From Azorinus chamasolen (taxonomy: Eukaryota > Mollusca > Bivalvia > Cardiida > Solecurtidae): a stretch of DNA of 64,000 nt. The notes beneath the pieces are model-generated. The model was not told the DNA's origin. It made no database searches and saw only the letters and a program-made list of their open reading frames with translations. The stretch lies in the NCBI GenBank assembly GCA_963576725.1, contig OY755239.1:56897953-56961952 (forward strand), given 5' to 3'. Numbering within the stretch: the first letter of the stretch is position 1; every line of letters starts with the position of its first letter. Below, one piece after another: positions 10,778 through 21,349 of the stretch. The translations under genes and the position numbers were made by a program.

Positions 10778-11312
10778 CGTACAAGCTTTCATTGAACGTA
10801 AAATAAAAACAAACATAGCAAAGTCCACGTTTTATTGGGACAACCCTATATATTGTACTATGTAAATAGTAGTTCTTTGTTCTTAATCCTAACTGTATTT
10901 TTGATCAGGACCTACAATATATGCTACTATGTCAGTCTAATTTGAAGTTATCACAATGTTTCCAAAGTCCACATACTTGGAGTAATAGTAAATATGTAAT
11001 TGCAGCAAATTGTCAGTATGATAGACAGGTAATAAACAAACTAAAACCCCAAAGCAACGCATGATAAACATCAGTTATAAATATTGAAACTGGTGGATTC
11101 ATTTTTATTTACGTGCTGTAACACACAAGAAGCATAACATTTATTCTGCTCCCTGGACAATGTAAATAGCATGTGCCAAGTTTAGAGTCATACGAAAACC
11201 ATTTACAGATACTGGGCATTTAATTATTTTACCACCTGAACCTGTCGTGATTTTATAAAACATGGATGAATAAAATATGCAGACGGTCTCCAATGAGTTA
11301 CAGTCATGGTAA
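10778..11312. other. No recognisable feature
   Basis: No gene, palindrome or tandem repeat recognised. Confidence 0.5.
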
Positions 11313-11425
11313 CTCTTCGAGACGATTCTAAAGAGTGGTCACAACATAGGGTTTGGTGGAGAAATAAAGAAGTTATTCTTGAAAATAAATGTTTTAATTT
11401 GCGCATCTTATCTGGACCTCTGTAA
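11313..11425 (+). mobile_element. Family J right half
   Basis: It runs from the apex (CTCTTCGAGACGATTCTAAAG) through AGGGTTTGGTGGAGAAATAAA to GCGCATCTTATCTGGACCTC. The left arm is missing. Confidence 0.65.
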
Positions 11426-11460
11426 ATGTTTATACGCCCAGTTTACTTACAATAATACTA

Positions 11461-11821
11461 CAGTGCTCCCTGCCTACAGCGACCCTCTCAATAACGATTC
11501 CTTCCTTACAACAACGCATGTCACTGTTTCCGAAACAACAAGGCTCCAGAAACAACTGTGTTCCATCGTATTTGCCTTATGTCTCCATCATACCCTATTT
11601 TGTTACCACTCTTTAGAATCGTCACTTTGTGACGATTCTAAGGAGTGGTCACAACATAGGGTTTGATTGAGGCATAACGGTTTTAGTTCTCGAGATACAC
11701 CTTATCTGGGGATCTGCAAACAAGCTAATTATCTTTGATTTTCTCTCCCTATAACAACTCCCTCTGAACAACACATACCATCTTCGTATCCCAAAGGGTG
11801 TCGTTTTAGGAGGGAGCACTG
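11461..11821. mobile_element. Family N TA element, with a J copy inside
   Basis: The ends CAGTGCTCCCT and AGGGAGCACTG are exact inverted copies, flanked by TA at 11459-11460 and 11822-11823. The inner ends have TACAGCGACCCTCTCAATAACG and TTGTTCAGAGGGAGTTGTTATA (minus strand), so arms are related beyond the terminus. This is the only N copy I found. Confidence 0.7.
11572..11712. mobile_element. Family J palindrome nested in N
   Basis: The hairpin ACCACTCTTTAGAATCGTCAC / GTGACGATTCTAAGGAGTGGT has an apex TTT between perfect arms. It ends near CACCTTATCTGG. Confidence 0.7.
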
Positions 11822-11929
11822 TAACACCAAATCTCGGAATTCTTGAAATACGCTACGCTGATATAATCATCCGGAAAAATGTTCGCGTCTTTGCAAACAG
11901 AGAATATCCAGATTAGATAGATATGTTTG

Positions 11930-11973
11930 CTTATGGAATATTATAAATATGCTTATGGAATATTATAAATATG
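11930..11973. repeat. 21 bp tandem duplication
   Basis: GCTTATGGAATATTATAAAT is repeated with a 21 bp period. Confidence 0.7.
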
Positions 11974-12460
11974 ACAAGACTACATTATCTCTTGTTCGCG
12001 TGAGGTAAGATAAAGCTTACCTTATTAATAATCATAAGGTATAAAATGTTATCATAAATATTTATTAGGTAAATTGTACGTCATAAATCCAATTAAGTCG
12101 TCATATATTAAACACTGTTCCTAATCTGTATCGATAAACAAAGTAAACAAATATCCATTCAAACGATGTCGTCGCTGGTCTTATTCTTTCTTGTTTTGCG
12201 AAAATTAGAAATACCTTTTTCGTGATGCAGCTTACATGATTGATTATTAATAGTTTAGAATATTCATCCACCTTATTATTTAAGGAAACCCCCTATCCAT
12301 TTTTGATATGGAGGGGACACAGTAAGCAAAACATTTGCTTGAATAAGTCATTGACATTGATGGGTTCAGCAAACAGTGCTGACCCTGATCAAAAGGCTTC
12401 TGTGTCTACACGGTTTGACGGTTTTTCTATGTCCTTTTAAAGGGACACTGTGCACAAATG
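11974..12460. other. No clear feature
   Basis: Mostly unique sequence. A weak hairpin-like trace of B/K (CTGACCCTGATCAAAAGGCTTC) lies near 12380, too decayed to classify. Confidence 0.4.
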
Positions 12461-12462
12461 GG

Positions 12463-12715
12463 CTAACCATTTCCCTGTTCTATGTGTATTCCAAATTTCA
12501 ATACCTACTGAATATTCATGGACAAAGTAGTTATAATGCCATATGGAAGGTGGAACGTTGTATCCATTTTAGAAAGTAAAGAAACAGATCTTGCAAATTT
12601 CACTAGCAATCAGAGGAGACCCTGATCAGACGGCTCCTATAACAGCCGTCTAATCTGGGTCTGCTCTGTTTGCAGATGCGTGAAAACACGTTTATATGAG
12701 GGAAACTTTTGTTAA
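12463..12715 (+). mobile_element. Family B TTAA MITE
   Basis: It starts CTAACCATTTCCCTGTTC, has the long B arm (TACCTACTGAATATTCATGG, TGTATCCATTTTAGAAAG) and the hairpin around GGCTCCTATAACAGCC, then TTGCAGATGCGTGAAAACACG and a final TTAA at 12712-12715. Confidence 0.8.
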
Positions 12716-12954
12716 GTAAAGGGAGGCAATCACTGCAGCCGTGATAAACACCATCATGAAGAGTTATTTGCCAAAATCACAGACAAGAATTGATAAATTG
12801 CGGGCGAATGTGTAATACCATTTGCAAAAGGTTTTTATCAGGAGCAGACGCCGAATAAAGTGTGTCTCAGCGTTTCATAGGATCAAAATAGTCTGTAGTT
12901 CTTGATTTATTAGGATGTTAACTAAATACAAGAATGGTTCAATACTAGTTTTGT

Positions 12955-13760
12955 AGCACCCTCATTCCACTGAGCGGCGATTCTGCTGCGCAGTAGAAAC
13001 GCCCTGGTCGTAGTAGAAGCGTAACAGAAGCTTCTTAATCGCCACTTCACGGCGATTGTTTTGACCTTGCTCAAAACTTACGTAGCGGCATCGCCGTGGA
13101 CTCCAAGCGCCGCAAAAGCGTAGTAAAACATTCATGAACGCAGCAGTATCGAAGCCGCAGCGTGAGCAACGTGGTAGAGTCGCATTGCAACAAAAGCGCC
13201 GAGGTATTTGTCCGCGATCCCGCTACATTTCTCTTACGCTCTGTGTGCTCATACTACGCTCTCTACGTTCTAGCGACGGTCAAAGCGCTTCCACGACGAT
13301 TCGACCTTTTATGAATCACCAATCACGGCCTTTCTGTTACGCTTTCACTACGTTCTTGGTGCTTTGGTTGCGTTTTTTCTGCGCTTCTGCTACGCTCTTG
13401 GCGACTGAGCCACACTCATGACGATTTACGGACCCCGAACCTTTTAGCCATCCTTCTCCGTCTGACTTGTATCAACTTATCAAACTATTGTTCAAAATAG
13501 GAAGCTGAAGCATAGCTCCTGGAACAATTTGATCCATTTTTATCGAAGGATGATGACCAACTACTTCGGAAGCAGTTAAATCGCCAATTTTATATAGAAA
13601 AGTTCCACAAGCGCAACAGAAGCGCAGCTCCCGCGCTTAGGTCGAAACAAGGGCACAGCAGCAACGTAGTAAGGGTAGACTATGCGTAGCCTGAAATCCC
13701 GTGTCGTACAGGAAGCCTAATAGAAGCGTCTCGGAGATAACTCAAGCGCCGTAATATGAG
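12955..13760. repeat. CpG- and GC-rich block of short dispersed repeats
   Basis: The left part carries units like GTAGTAGAAGCG and GCAACAAAAGCGCC; the right part (about 13230-13420) carries their reverse complement (CTTCTGCTACGC, GCTACGCTCTTGGCG). Left-type units resume at 13605-13745. CpG is far more common here than in the flanks. A 95-codon frame lies within it but has no recognisable protein features. It could be a decayed transposon or a satellite-like relic. Confidence 0.6.
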
Positions 13761-13819
13761 GTTATAAAATATAGAAACAAAATGGTCGCCCATTACGCAA
13801 GATTAAATCATCTTTGTTT

Positions 13820-14050
13820 ACGCGTAAACCGATGCATATACTACTTTAGGGAAAGGGTTAAACGATAATCTATTCAGTATGAAAGGGTATCATTTGCGAG
13901 ATTATTCTGAATGACACCCTGTGCATACCCTGAAAAGAGGGCTTTTCTAAGAGTCCTGTTATCTGGGTCTACACATTTTTTAAATGTCGGTACACTCGTC
14001 TCCCGAGTAAAGGATTACATAATTATTATGCCATTCTTTGTACAACACTA
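13820..14050. repeat. TTAA-group end and K relic
   Basis: GGGAAAGGGTTAA ends at 13861, and a K-like piece (TATCTGGGTCTACACATTTTT, GAGTAAAGGATTAC, ATTATTATGCC) lies at 13960-14050. Confidence 0.4.
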
Positions 14051-14120
14051 GGACTAGCTGACAGTGCGTATTCCATATTAGGGACACAAAGCACTGCATA
14101 ACTAATAGTACAGGAATGTT

Positions 14121-14527
14121 AACGGGCGATTAATGGACATCATCGTACAACATCCGATTGTCTTGTTGCATGTCCGGTAGTAGTCCGATCGCGAGATCAG
14201 GAGAAGGAATGCAATTCAAGGGGAAGGAATGCACGAGTTCCGAACAAACTGCATGCCGGGACTTCCAGCGGGCGTCTTTGTCCGATTGAGTCCGTTCTGA
14301 GTTTTGTGCATGTTCAAAACTTCCTTCCGGACTGAAAGGACCTTGCCTGACAAGAATCGCACACGCCCACCGAATGAGAAACGGACAAGAGACGCATGTG
14401 GACGGATACGAACGGATTAAAAACTCTGTTTTCCGTCGAATGTCCGTTAGTACTGGTAATGTGTGACAGACCCTTTAGAATCTAAATAGATTAAATATGT
14501 ATAGACAACGGGCGGATAACGGACATT
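14121..14527. repeat. Unclassified segment bounded by a direct repeat
   Basis: AACGGGCGATTAATGGACAT (14121) and AACGGGCGGATAACGGACAT (14507) flank about 370 bp rich in GTCCG/CGGAC motifs and richer in GC than its surroundings. It may be one element with direct-repeat ends. No coding sequence is seen. Confidence 0.4.
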
Positions 14528-14823
14528 GAACAATCAATATAGCTCACCAGGGTCATATTTTTATGAAAACAAAAACAAGTATTTAAAGGTGTCCGTATTT
14601 ATACTATACATATGTGTTCAGTTTATTTATAACAATAATGTATCGGTTGTTTGTTCGTTTATCCGTTATCCTGACCGTTCGTTCTTTGATCGATCCATTC
14701 AAAAGTATTGGTTGGTTTGCAAAATATTGATGTTAGAGTTGCAAGGTTACCAATATCTAATACGAAATACAATTAATGGGTTTTAATCTTGATTTACACT
14801 AGTAACTTCTGATTAGATCGGTA

Positions 14824-15022
14824 TAATCATCCCTTCTCCCGCTAAAGGTGATCCACTCACATTTGCAAACATCTTGGATCCAGATTAAACATCAAGTCAC
14901 TCATATCGATGCATGTTATTTGACGCTTGGTCACTAGTTTCTCAAAAGCTTAATCGAATCGGACAGAGTCAAAAAATGCACAGGTCCGAATTTGAGGAGA
15001 CATTATTTTTGCAGCGGGTTAA
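14824..15022 (+). mobile_element. Family I TTAA MITE
   Basis: It has CCCTTCTCCCGCTAAAGG at the left, CACATTTGCAAACATCTTGGA, a decayed hairpin, AGTTTCTCAAAAGCTTAATCG, and ends TTTTTGCAGCGGGTTAA at 15022. Confidence 0.7.
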
Positions 15023-15470
15023 GATTTATTGTGTGATAGGAATCAATTCTTATCATCAATGAACTAATTTATTCTAAGGAATTAATCTAGGCCTTGTGAT
15101 ATGTACGTTTAATCAGGGCTTTCGAAACTGTCTGTCAGGTTGATATTTACGACTTGGCTTTTCGTATTAAGGCGATACAATCTCAAAATAAATTATACCT
15201 GTCACAGGTTGGCTAGATCTTGCATGCAGACTAACATTAAGTTAGGTAATAAGGCAACATGCTTCTACCTTTGACCATGTACATGACATAAGTAATTCAA
15301 GTAACATTGATAGGTCAAAACATGTTTGTTAGACCTCCTTACCGCCAATTTATTGGTCTTAAAGACAATTAGTTATACTTAACTGTTTAATGTCTCAATA
15401 TGGATGTAAGAAATAATAGAATTTTGGATATTTATTAGGTCAGTAATTATAATGTACACATTTCAAGGGT
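15023..15470. other. No recognisable feature
   Basis: No gene or repeat family supported. Confidence 0.5.
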
Positions 15471-15524
15471 TGGTTTGTTTTGCATTTACCGAACTGTGGA
15501 ATCATTTCTATATCACATCGTAAT

Positions 15525-15592
15525 CAAACAGAACAGACCCTGGTCAGACCTTTACTACAGGCTCCGTCTGACCTGGGTGTATTCTATTTCTT
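15525..15592. repeat. B/K-type hairpin relic
   Basis: CAGACCCTGGTCAGAC and GTCTGACCTGGGTGTA form imperfect arms, as in B and K. The TTAA ends are not found. Confidence 0.45.
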
Positions 15593-15726
15593 CATCACTT
15601 AAACAGAACAATGTTGCTTTAAAATCAGGCATCGGTGTTCGATTTTCCAAACCCCTTACACACAGGCATGTTAAAACATTTCTTATACAACAAGAAATTA
15701 TATTATCAAATTGATAAGGGAAACGG

Positions 15727-15870
15727 TTAACCAATTCCCTCCCACTGACGCCTTGTGACGCCTATATAAGGCAAACTTTATAATTATAAATCACTCCTCC
15801 TTTTCTAGTAAATGCCCCTATTCACTAAATTTATTCGAAGAGGTTCGGAAAAATACTCTTGTGGGGTCAA
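15727..15870 (+). mobile_element. Family C deletion copy
   Basis: It starts TTAACCAATTCCCTCCCACTG and contains the far arm (CCTCCTTTTCTAGTAAATGC, TTATTCGAAGAGG), ending GGGTCAA at 15870. The hairpin is deleted. Confidence 0.65.
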
Positions 15871-15960
15871 TGCAGGACAGGCGATATACAGAAAACTGTT
15901 CTAGGAACATTCTGTATTACTTTAATCCTGCATTAAGCAGCCAACTGCTGTAATTGGTCA
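15871..15960. repeat. Family D half-copy
   Basis: TGCAGGACAGGCG, AGAAAACTGTTCTAGGAACATTC and CCTGCATTAAGCAGCCAACTG are the D/E hairpin without ends. Confidence 0.5.
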
Positions 15961-16089
15961 CTTTGGTCAGATGATTTCACGGAACAGTTACCTCGATTAT
16001 TAAAAATGTTATGACATTTGCTAATTAATTTGTACATTCTACAGACTCGAATTCTGACAATATTGGTAGGAATAAGCTACACTTACTGT

Positions 16090-16195
16090 TAGCCCTTTGA
16101 ATGCAGGAAACAAGAGTACTTACATTCGCAAATAGCGGAAGAGCCATCTAACCAGGGTCTATCCTCTCTGTTATTCAACACCTGTATCAGATATT
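16090..16195. repeat. Family K relic
   Basis: TTAGCCCTTTGAATGCAGG, CATTCGCAAATAGCGGAAG and CAGGGTCTATCCTCTCTGTT give the K order in decayed form. Confidence 0.35.
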
Positions 16196-16270
16196 TATTC
16201 TATACTATATGGGCCAAATAGTTAGACCCCGATGGGTTATTCCACCCTGAATATTTAGCACCAATTTTGT

Positions 16271-16520
16271 TTAACTCTTCGCTTGCTGAATTTTAAAACA
16301 CATTTCTCCTTCTTTACCCATGCCCTGTTGTATAATTACATACATCTTCCTTATGTACAAGTATATCGCTGTGCAATCGCTGCTGTGGAGTACATTGGTT
16401 GCACAATCAACTTGTAAATAGTGCAGACCCTGATGAGACAGCTCCTGCAGAAGCTGTCTCATCTGGGTCTTCACTATTTACAGGTATGTATAGTGACGTG
16501 AATAGCAAGCGAAGGGTTAA
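16271..16520 (+). mobile_element. Family A TTAA MITE, complete (250 bp)
   Basis: TTAACTCTTCGCTTGCTG at the left and AGCAAGCGAAGGGTTAA at the right are inverted ends. The hairpin GACCCTGATGAGACAGCTCC... / ...AGCTGTCTCATCTGGGTC lies off-centre to the right. Length equals that of the other complete A copies. Confidence 0.9.
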
Positions 16521-16890
16521 ATATTTAACCATTATACCACTGTGTAAAAGGTTGTCTTCTCAATTGGATCCAGTCCATTGCTGACTTCTTCCACATCGAT
16601 CAAGTTTATAGGAATTATTGTCCAAATGTCAAACGATCTAATAAATGTCGATCCAAGCTCTTTGCAAGCGAGAACCAGGGTGCGATTAACTGTATAATTC
16701 ACGTATGTACATTTTATATCACATTGTCTTGCAAGATGGATCATTCATAATCTCATCAGTGTCATTTTTTCGTATGTTTTTCAGGACGTAAAAGGGAAAA
16801 AATTCAAGTGATGAAGAATCCGTGCCTTGTTACATGTATCTATGGAGTAAAGATTTAAGCCAGTTGAGCTAAACTATTTCATTGCGCAGG
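16521..16890. other. No recognisable feature
   Basis: No gene or repeat supported. Confidence 0.45.
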
Positions 16891-16891
16891 T

Positions 16892-17404
16892 GTAAACCTT
16901 TGTCTCGCGATCAGCGACCAGAGTTGCATTTGCAAACAGCTTGGATCGAGAAGAGACGCCAAGTAACTCGGCGTCTCATTTGGATCAAAGCTGTTTGACA
17001 CTCGTACAGTAGTACAGTTGAACTTCGATATATCGAACTCGAATAACTCGAACTTAGGGTTAACTCGAACTTAAAGTCTAGTCCTTCAAAACAAAATAGA
17101 TTTAAAATATATCACTATACGGATATCTAGAAACACATGTGACAGCTTAATGCAGGTCTAAATTCATGCAGAAAGCTCCTGCAGGATCTTTCAACATTAC
17201 TTTAAACCTGCATTAAGCTGTGAACTCGATCAATTGTCCAGATTAGAAATCGGACAACTCGAACTTCTATTATCTCGAACAAAATTGTATAGTCCCTTGA
17301 AGTTCGAGATATCGCATTTCAACTGTATTTCAAACGCTTAGTCGAATCAAAGGTAGTAAAGTATGGCATCCGATCCAAGTTGTAGCAGACAGTACTTTTC
17401 AGAG
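16892..17404 (+). mobile_element. Family I, interrupted by an F element
   Basis: The left part has TTTGCAAACAGCTTGGATCG and the perfect CCAAGTAACTCGGCGTC hairpin; the right part (TTTCAAACGCTTAGTCGAATC, GATCCAAGTTGTAGCAGAC) continues I after the insert. The split is at a TA. Confidence 0.75.
17015..17325. mobile_element. Family F TA MITE, complete
   Basis: Ends CAGTTGAACTTCGATATATCG and ATCGCATTTCAACTG are flanked by TA (17013-17014, 17326-17327). Inside are several copies of CTCGAACT and the hairpin AATGCAGGTCTAAA..AGCTCCTGCAGGA. Length is 311 bp. Confidence 0.85.
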
Positions 17405-17514
17405 AGGAATCCTTAGTTTCAGTGTTTATAAGGCATGCACTGTGTTCCACTGTAGAAGATTAATCGATATGAATTATTTCTTAAACATCAGAATAGACCG
17501 TTTCTCAACATGTA

Positions 17515-17719
17515 GAGTAACATCCCGCTAATGCGACCACCTAAAAGAGGTATAATTCTGGGTTCTAGATGCAGGTGGTAGCTTAATGCAGAACAAAAGT
17601 AATGCAGAAAGCTCCTAGAGGAGCTTTCTGCATTACTTTTGCCCTGCATTAAGTAACCATCTGCTTATAAAGACACCCATGTCGAATCATCAAGTGGTCG
17701 TATTAGAGGGGTTCTACTG
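17515..17719. mobile_element. Family D TA MITE, complete
   Basis: TA-flanked and 205 bp long, with GAGTAACATCCCGCTAATGCG and CATTAGAGGGG-type ends. Its core palindrome AATGCAGAAAGCTCCTAGAG is almost exact over more than 40 bp per arm. Confidence 0.85.
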
Positions 17720-17885
17720 TACTGGGTAATCAGATTAAACATGTCAAGAAGCATGCAAGTCTTCATGATTAAATATTCCAGGAGTGGCTTTGCATTGTAC
17801 CAAAAACCATAGTTTGTCGACAAGAACATAAGGTTCATGTAAAGTGTCAGAATGGTAATTTCATTTGTAAATCATTCATGGTGTT

Positions 17886-18079
17886 ATAAACTATTCCCTC
17901 ATAGGCAATATTTAGATCCAATCCCTTTGAATAAATCTACCGAAAAGGAGTGTTTACTAGAGAAAAGGCAAATGTTTTGTAGTTATGAAACCATTTTGAT
18001 AAATAGAGAAATGGTTTGAAAAAGTGACTTTTACATTCATAAAATGAATTTATTTAATAGGAATTAGGTAATGGGTTAA
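17886..18079 (-). mobile_element. Family C MITE
   Basis: It has CTATTCCCTCATAGGC, CCTTTGAATAAATCTACCG and ATAAATAGAGAAATGGTTTGA (shortened hairpin), and ends GTAATGGGTTAA at 18079. Confidence 0.7.
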
Positions 18080-18198
18080 TAGTATTAGTTTATTGTATAC
18101 TGAACCAATTCATGCCCAGCAAATGTCACACACACACACACACATTGAATAGACAGATCATAGGTCTGGCTTACCAGGCAATAAAATGTTGCAAAATA

Positions 18199-18362
18199 CA
18201 GTAAATCCCATCTTACCGGGAAGTCTGGTAGAGAAGAAGTTAGATGCAAAAGGGTTCCATTAGGAGCTTTCTGCACAACCTTCACCGTGCATTTAAGCTG
18301 CCACCTGTCTCCAAGACCGATATGTATACTAATTTTAACGTCCGGTTTAGAGGGGTTTTATC
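18199..18362. mobile_element. Family E copy, left half shortened
   Basis: CAGTAAATCCCATCTTACCGGG at the left, apex CCATTAGGAGC, then CTGCCACCTGTCTCCAAGACC and TCCGGTTTAGAGGGGTTTTA. The left stem is deleted. Confidence 0.65.
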
Positions 18363-18518
18363 AAAATGTTCAAAACTATCGCCGGAAAAAGCATTTTGTC
18401 TGAAACACTCCTTCATATGCAACTTAGATTGGTTCATGAAATATAATTGGCCATGCGAACTTAGAAATTGAACCAATTGAAGAGTTATGGCATCATATTT
18501 AGAGATGTTTTATTCAAT

Positions 18519-18944
18519 ACTGTCAAATCCCGCTAAACTGGAATTCTAATAGAGAAGAATTTGGATACGTTCAGGCAAGTGGCTGATTAATGCATGGTGA
18601 AAGACATGAAGAAAGTTCCTAGAGGAGATTTCTGCATGACTTTCACCCAGCATTATGTTTGCACCTGTCTCCAACAACGATATTTGTACTACTTCCGGCT
18701 TAGCCCTTCCGTTGCCAAATTTCTAATTGTCGTCTGCAAATCATTCGGTAAAATAAGGAAATGAAATAGATAAATGCATATTTCAAAGGAATAAAGCACA
18801 GCTATAGAAATAGAGATTGAGACAAAAAGTGAAGTCCCTGATCAGACGCCGCCTTGAAAAGGCGGCGTCTGATCTGGGACTGCACTATTTGTCGTGGTGC
18901 ATTTATGCGATATTTGCGGTGAAGGGGTTAGAGGGGTTCTACTG
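18519..18944. mobile_element. Family E, interrupted by an H element
   Basis: E runs from ACTGTCAAATCCCGCTAAACTGG to CTTCCGGCTTAG and resumes as TTAGAGGGGTTCTACTG at 18928-18944, then TA. The H element sits in the terminal TTAG. Confidence 0.8.
18700..18931 (+). mobile_element. Family H MITE with TTAG target duplication
   Basis: It is bounded by TTAG at 18700-18703 and 18928-18931, with CCCTTCCGTTGCC and GCGGTGAAGGGG as inner ends. Near the right is the GC-rich hairpin GATCAGACGCCGCC-TTGAAAA-GGCGGCGTCTGATC. Confidence 0.85.
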
Positions 18945-18945
18945 T

Positions 18946-19470
18946 ATTCCTTATTTTACTATTTTCTGTTCAATAAGAAATAAATCAAATTTAAATACAG
19001 AATAATAGAATATATAATATTTAAAGTAAGACTTTTTTAGTGCTCCATCCGCCGGCCATTTAACATCCACTCCCGAACGATGGTTAAATCTGGGTTAAAA
19101 GCTACATGTATGTACACTCTGAGTGCCCCCCTACATCAAAACATATTTATATTAAATCAGTGCGCCATATATTTTGGAAACGTTTCTATACAATTACGTG
19201 CTCCATGTTGAAATCTCCAAGTGTCGCAAGGGCATTTCTGAAATTCAATTTCCTGAATTAAATCAGTTTGTTCTGTGGAACATTTCGTTTCGATCGGTAT
19301 CTGATTGGATTAAAGAAAACGGTCACGTCTTCAATACAAAATATTTCAAACGTATATTTACATGTTATTCAATGAAGGACGTATCACGTTTAAAATGGAC
19401 ATATATGCACATTTTCAAACTCCAGAATCATTTGCATTGACACCGTCGCTCGTATCTATATATTACATCA
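18946..19470. other. No recognisable feature
   Basis: Contains an 88-codon open frame (19174-19440) with no recognisable motif; I do not call it a gene. Confidence 0.45.
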
Positions 19471-19473
19471 GAT

Positions 19474-19660
19474 ATCCAGATAAGATGCGTAAATTAAAAC
19501 AATTTCAAGAAAAACATTTTTATTTCTCCACCAAACCCTATATTGTGACGACTCTTTAGAATCGTTTCAAAGAGATGATTCTTAAGAGTGGTCACAATGT
19601 AGGGTTTGGTAGAGAAATGACGATTTTAGTATCTGAGTACGCACGTTTATATGTTGCTCT
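19474..19660. mobile_element. Family J, complete arms
   Basis: It reads CCAGATAAGATGCGTAAATT, CTCCACCAAACCCTATATTG, apex GTTTCAAAGAGATG, AGGGTTTGGTAGAGAAATG and AGTACGCACGTTTAT. Confidence 0.75.
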
Positions 19661-19675
19661 GTAACATCACTGATT

Positions 19676-19925
19676 TTAACCCTTCTCTTGCTGAATTTTA
19701 AGATACATTTCTCCTTCTTTACCCATGCCCTGTTGTATAATTACATATATCTTCACTGTGTACAAGTATTTCGCAGTGCAATCAATGCTGTGGAGTGCAC
19801 TGGTTGCACAAACCATTTGTAAATAGTGCAGACCCTGATGAGACAGCTCCTGCAGGAGCTGTCTCATCTGGGTCTTCACTATTTACAGGTAGGTATATTG
19901 ACGCGAATAGCAAGCGAAGGGTTAA
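19676..19925 (+). mobile_element. Family A TTAA MITE, reference copy (250 bp)
   Basis: TTAA at 19676-19679 and 19922-19925. Inverted ends are TTAACCCTTCTCTTGCT and AGCAAGCGAAGGGTTAA. The hairpin apex is AGCTCCTGCAGGAGCT with arms down to GACCC / GGGTC. Direct flanking matches CCTGTTGTATAATTACAT mark the family. No transposase is encoded; mobility would depend on an enzyme elsewhere. Confidence 0.92.
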
Positions 19926-20057
19926 TAATATATTCATATCAAAGAGGATAACATTCCATCTAACTACCACGGCATTTTAGGAAGGGATATATGGTAATGA
20001 CCACAGGGCAGTGTAGTACTAAGCCTAGATACTGTTATGTCCGTTGAATGAATGATA

Positions 20058-20270
20058 CAGTAGAACCTGTCTTGAGCAGCCATCAACAAGAGGTCTAAAT
20101 TTTGGTTTGTTAGACAGGCGGTACCTTAATGCAGGTCAAACAAAAGTAATGTAGAAAGATCCTACATGAGCCGCTTTCTGCATTATGTTTGTCCTGCATT
20201 AAGCAACCAGTTATTTTTAAGACTCCTATCGGAGTCAATAAATAAATGGCCGTTTAAGACATGTTTTATT
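20058..20270. mobile_element. Family L TA MITE
   Basis: CAGTAGAACCTGTCTTGAGC at the left (TA at 20056-20057), GACAGGCGGTACC, the core hairpin with apex ATCCTACATGAGC, and TTTAAGACATGTTTTA at the right, where the end is eroded. Confidence 0.65.
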
Positions 20271-20299
20271 ATATATGTATCGTGGTCCAGTTACATATA

Positions 20300-20460
20300 C
20301 AGCAACACCCGTCTAATGCGACCACCAAAAAGGGGCATAATTCACAGTGGCAAAGACAGGTGGTAGCTTAATGCAGGACGAAAGTTATGCAGAGCAACCA
20401 CCTGCTTTTGAAGACAGCCATGTTTGTCCATTAAGTGGTCTCATTAGTGGAGTTTTACTG
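20300..20460. mobile_element. Family D TA MITE, core deleted
   Basis: CAGCAACACCCGTCTAATGCG and TTAGTGGAGTTTTACTG are TA-flanked. One side of the hairpin (after GTTATGCAGAG) is missing, so it is about 40 bp short. Confidence 0.75.
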
Positions 20461-20464
20461 TATT

Positions 20465-20760
20465 GACATTTGAGGAAAACAATATAGATAACGATCTACA
20501 ACAATATTAGCACCTTTCAATTTCCATTGTAGAATATTGATATTCGAGGTTCACCATATATATATCGGTCTACAATAAGATATGCACCTTTCAATTTTCA
20601 TTGCAGAATATTTATATTTGAGGCTTACAATTTAAATACCAATCCACATCAATATTAGCACCTTTCAGTTTTCATTGAAGAATATTGATATTTGAGGCTT
20701 ATAATATAAATACCAATCTACAACAAGATTAGCACCTTTCAATTTCCATTTTGTAGAATT
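20465..20760. repeat. 74 bp minisatellite, about 4 units
   Basis: CACCTTTCAA occurs at 20511, 20585, 20659 and 20733, an exact 74 bp period. Units also share AGAATATTGATATTTGAGGC and AAATACCAATCTACA. It starts immediately after the D copy. Confidence 0.9.
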
Positions 20761-21021
20761 TGTCAAAACCATATATCTGAAATGAATATACACGATATAA
20801 ACACGCTCCTCTGTCAGATGTACTTTCAAACTAAGCATCTAGATATTTTCACTACAGTAACTAAGTCCATCTAAATGGTAATTGGATTCAGCATCTTCGT
20901 GACATGTTTGGTTGCATGGCGTGATTTTCTAATGCTTTGGTGTTATTTTGGACATAACAGGGATACAGTACCCCTTACAAACAAAATTATAAAATAGTTT
21001 CAAGAGAAGACCAGATTACAT

Positions 21022-21271
21022 TTAACCCTTCTCTTGCTGAATTTTAAAAAACATTTCTCCTTATTTACCCATGCCCTGTTGTATAATTACATATATCTTC
21101 ACTGTGTACAATTATTTCGCTATGCAATCACTGCTGTGGGGTGCACTGGTTGCACAATCAACTTGTAAATAGTGCAGACCCTGATGAGACAGCTCCTGCA
21201 GGAGCTGTCTCATCTGGGTCTTCACTATTTGCAGGTAGGTATATTGACGTGAACAGCAAGTGAAGGGTTAA
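21022..21271 (+). mobile_element. Family A TTAA MITE, complete (250 bp)
   Basis: TTAA at 21022-21025 and 21268-21271; perfect apex AGCTCCTGCAGGAGCT. It differs from the copy at 19676 by scattered single bases only. Confidence 0.92.
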
Positions 21272-21349
21272 CATGCCTGATTTTATTCTTATACAGAGGA
21301 CGATTTTGTTTCAGACACAGGGATATTGCATTCAAGTAACCCATAAGCC

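Noticed and set aside
12296..12330. Small inverted repeat CCCCTATCCAT / ATATGGAGGGG
   Set aside because: Short, imperfect and single; not separable from chance.
13134..13421. 95-codon open frame in the CpG-rich block
   Set aside because: Open because stops are rare in CpG-rich DNA; the residues follow the short repeats and show no domain.
18121..18144. (CA)n run as a functional feature
   Set aside because: Short simple repeat only, about 11 units.
19174..19440. 88-codon open frame as a gene
   Set aside because: No homology I can recognise and no splice or start context; single frame in AT-rich DNA.
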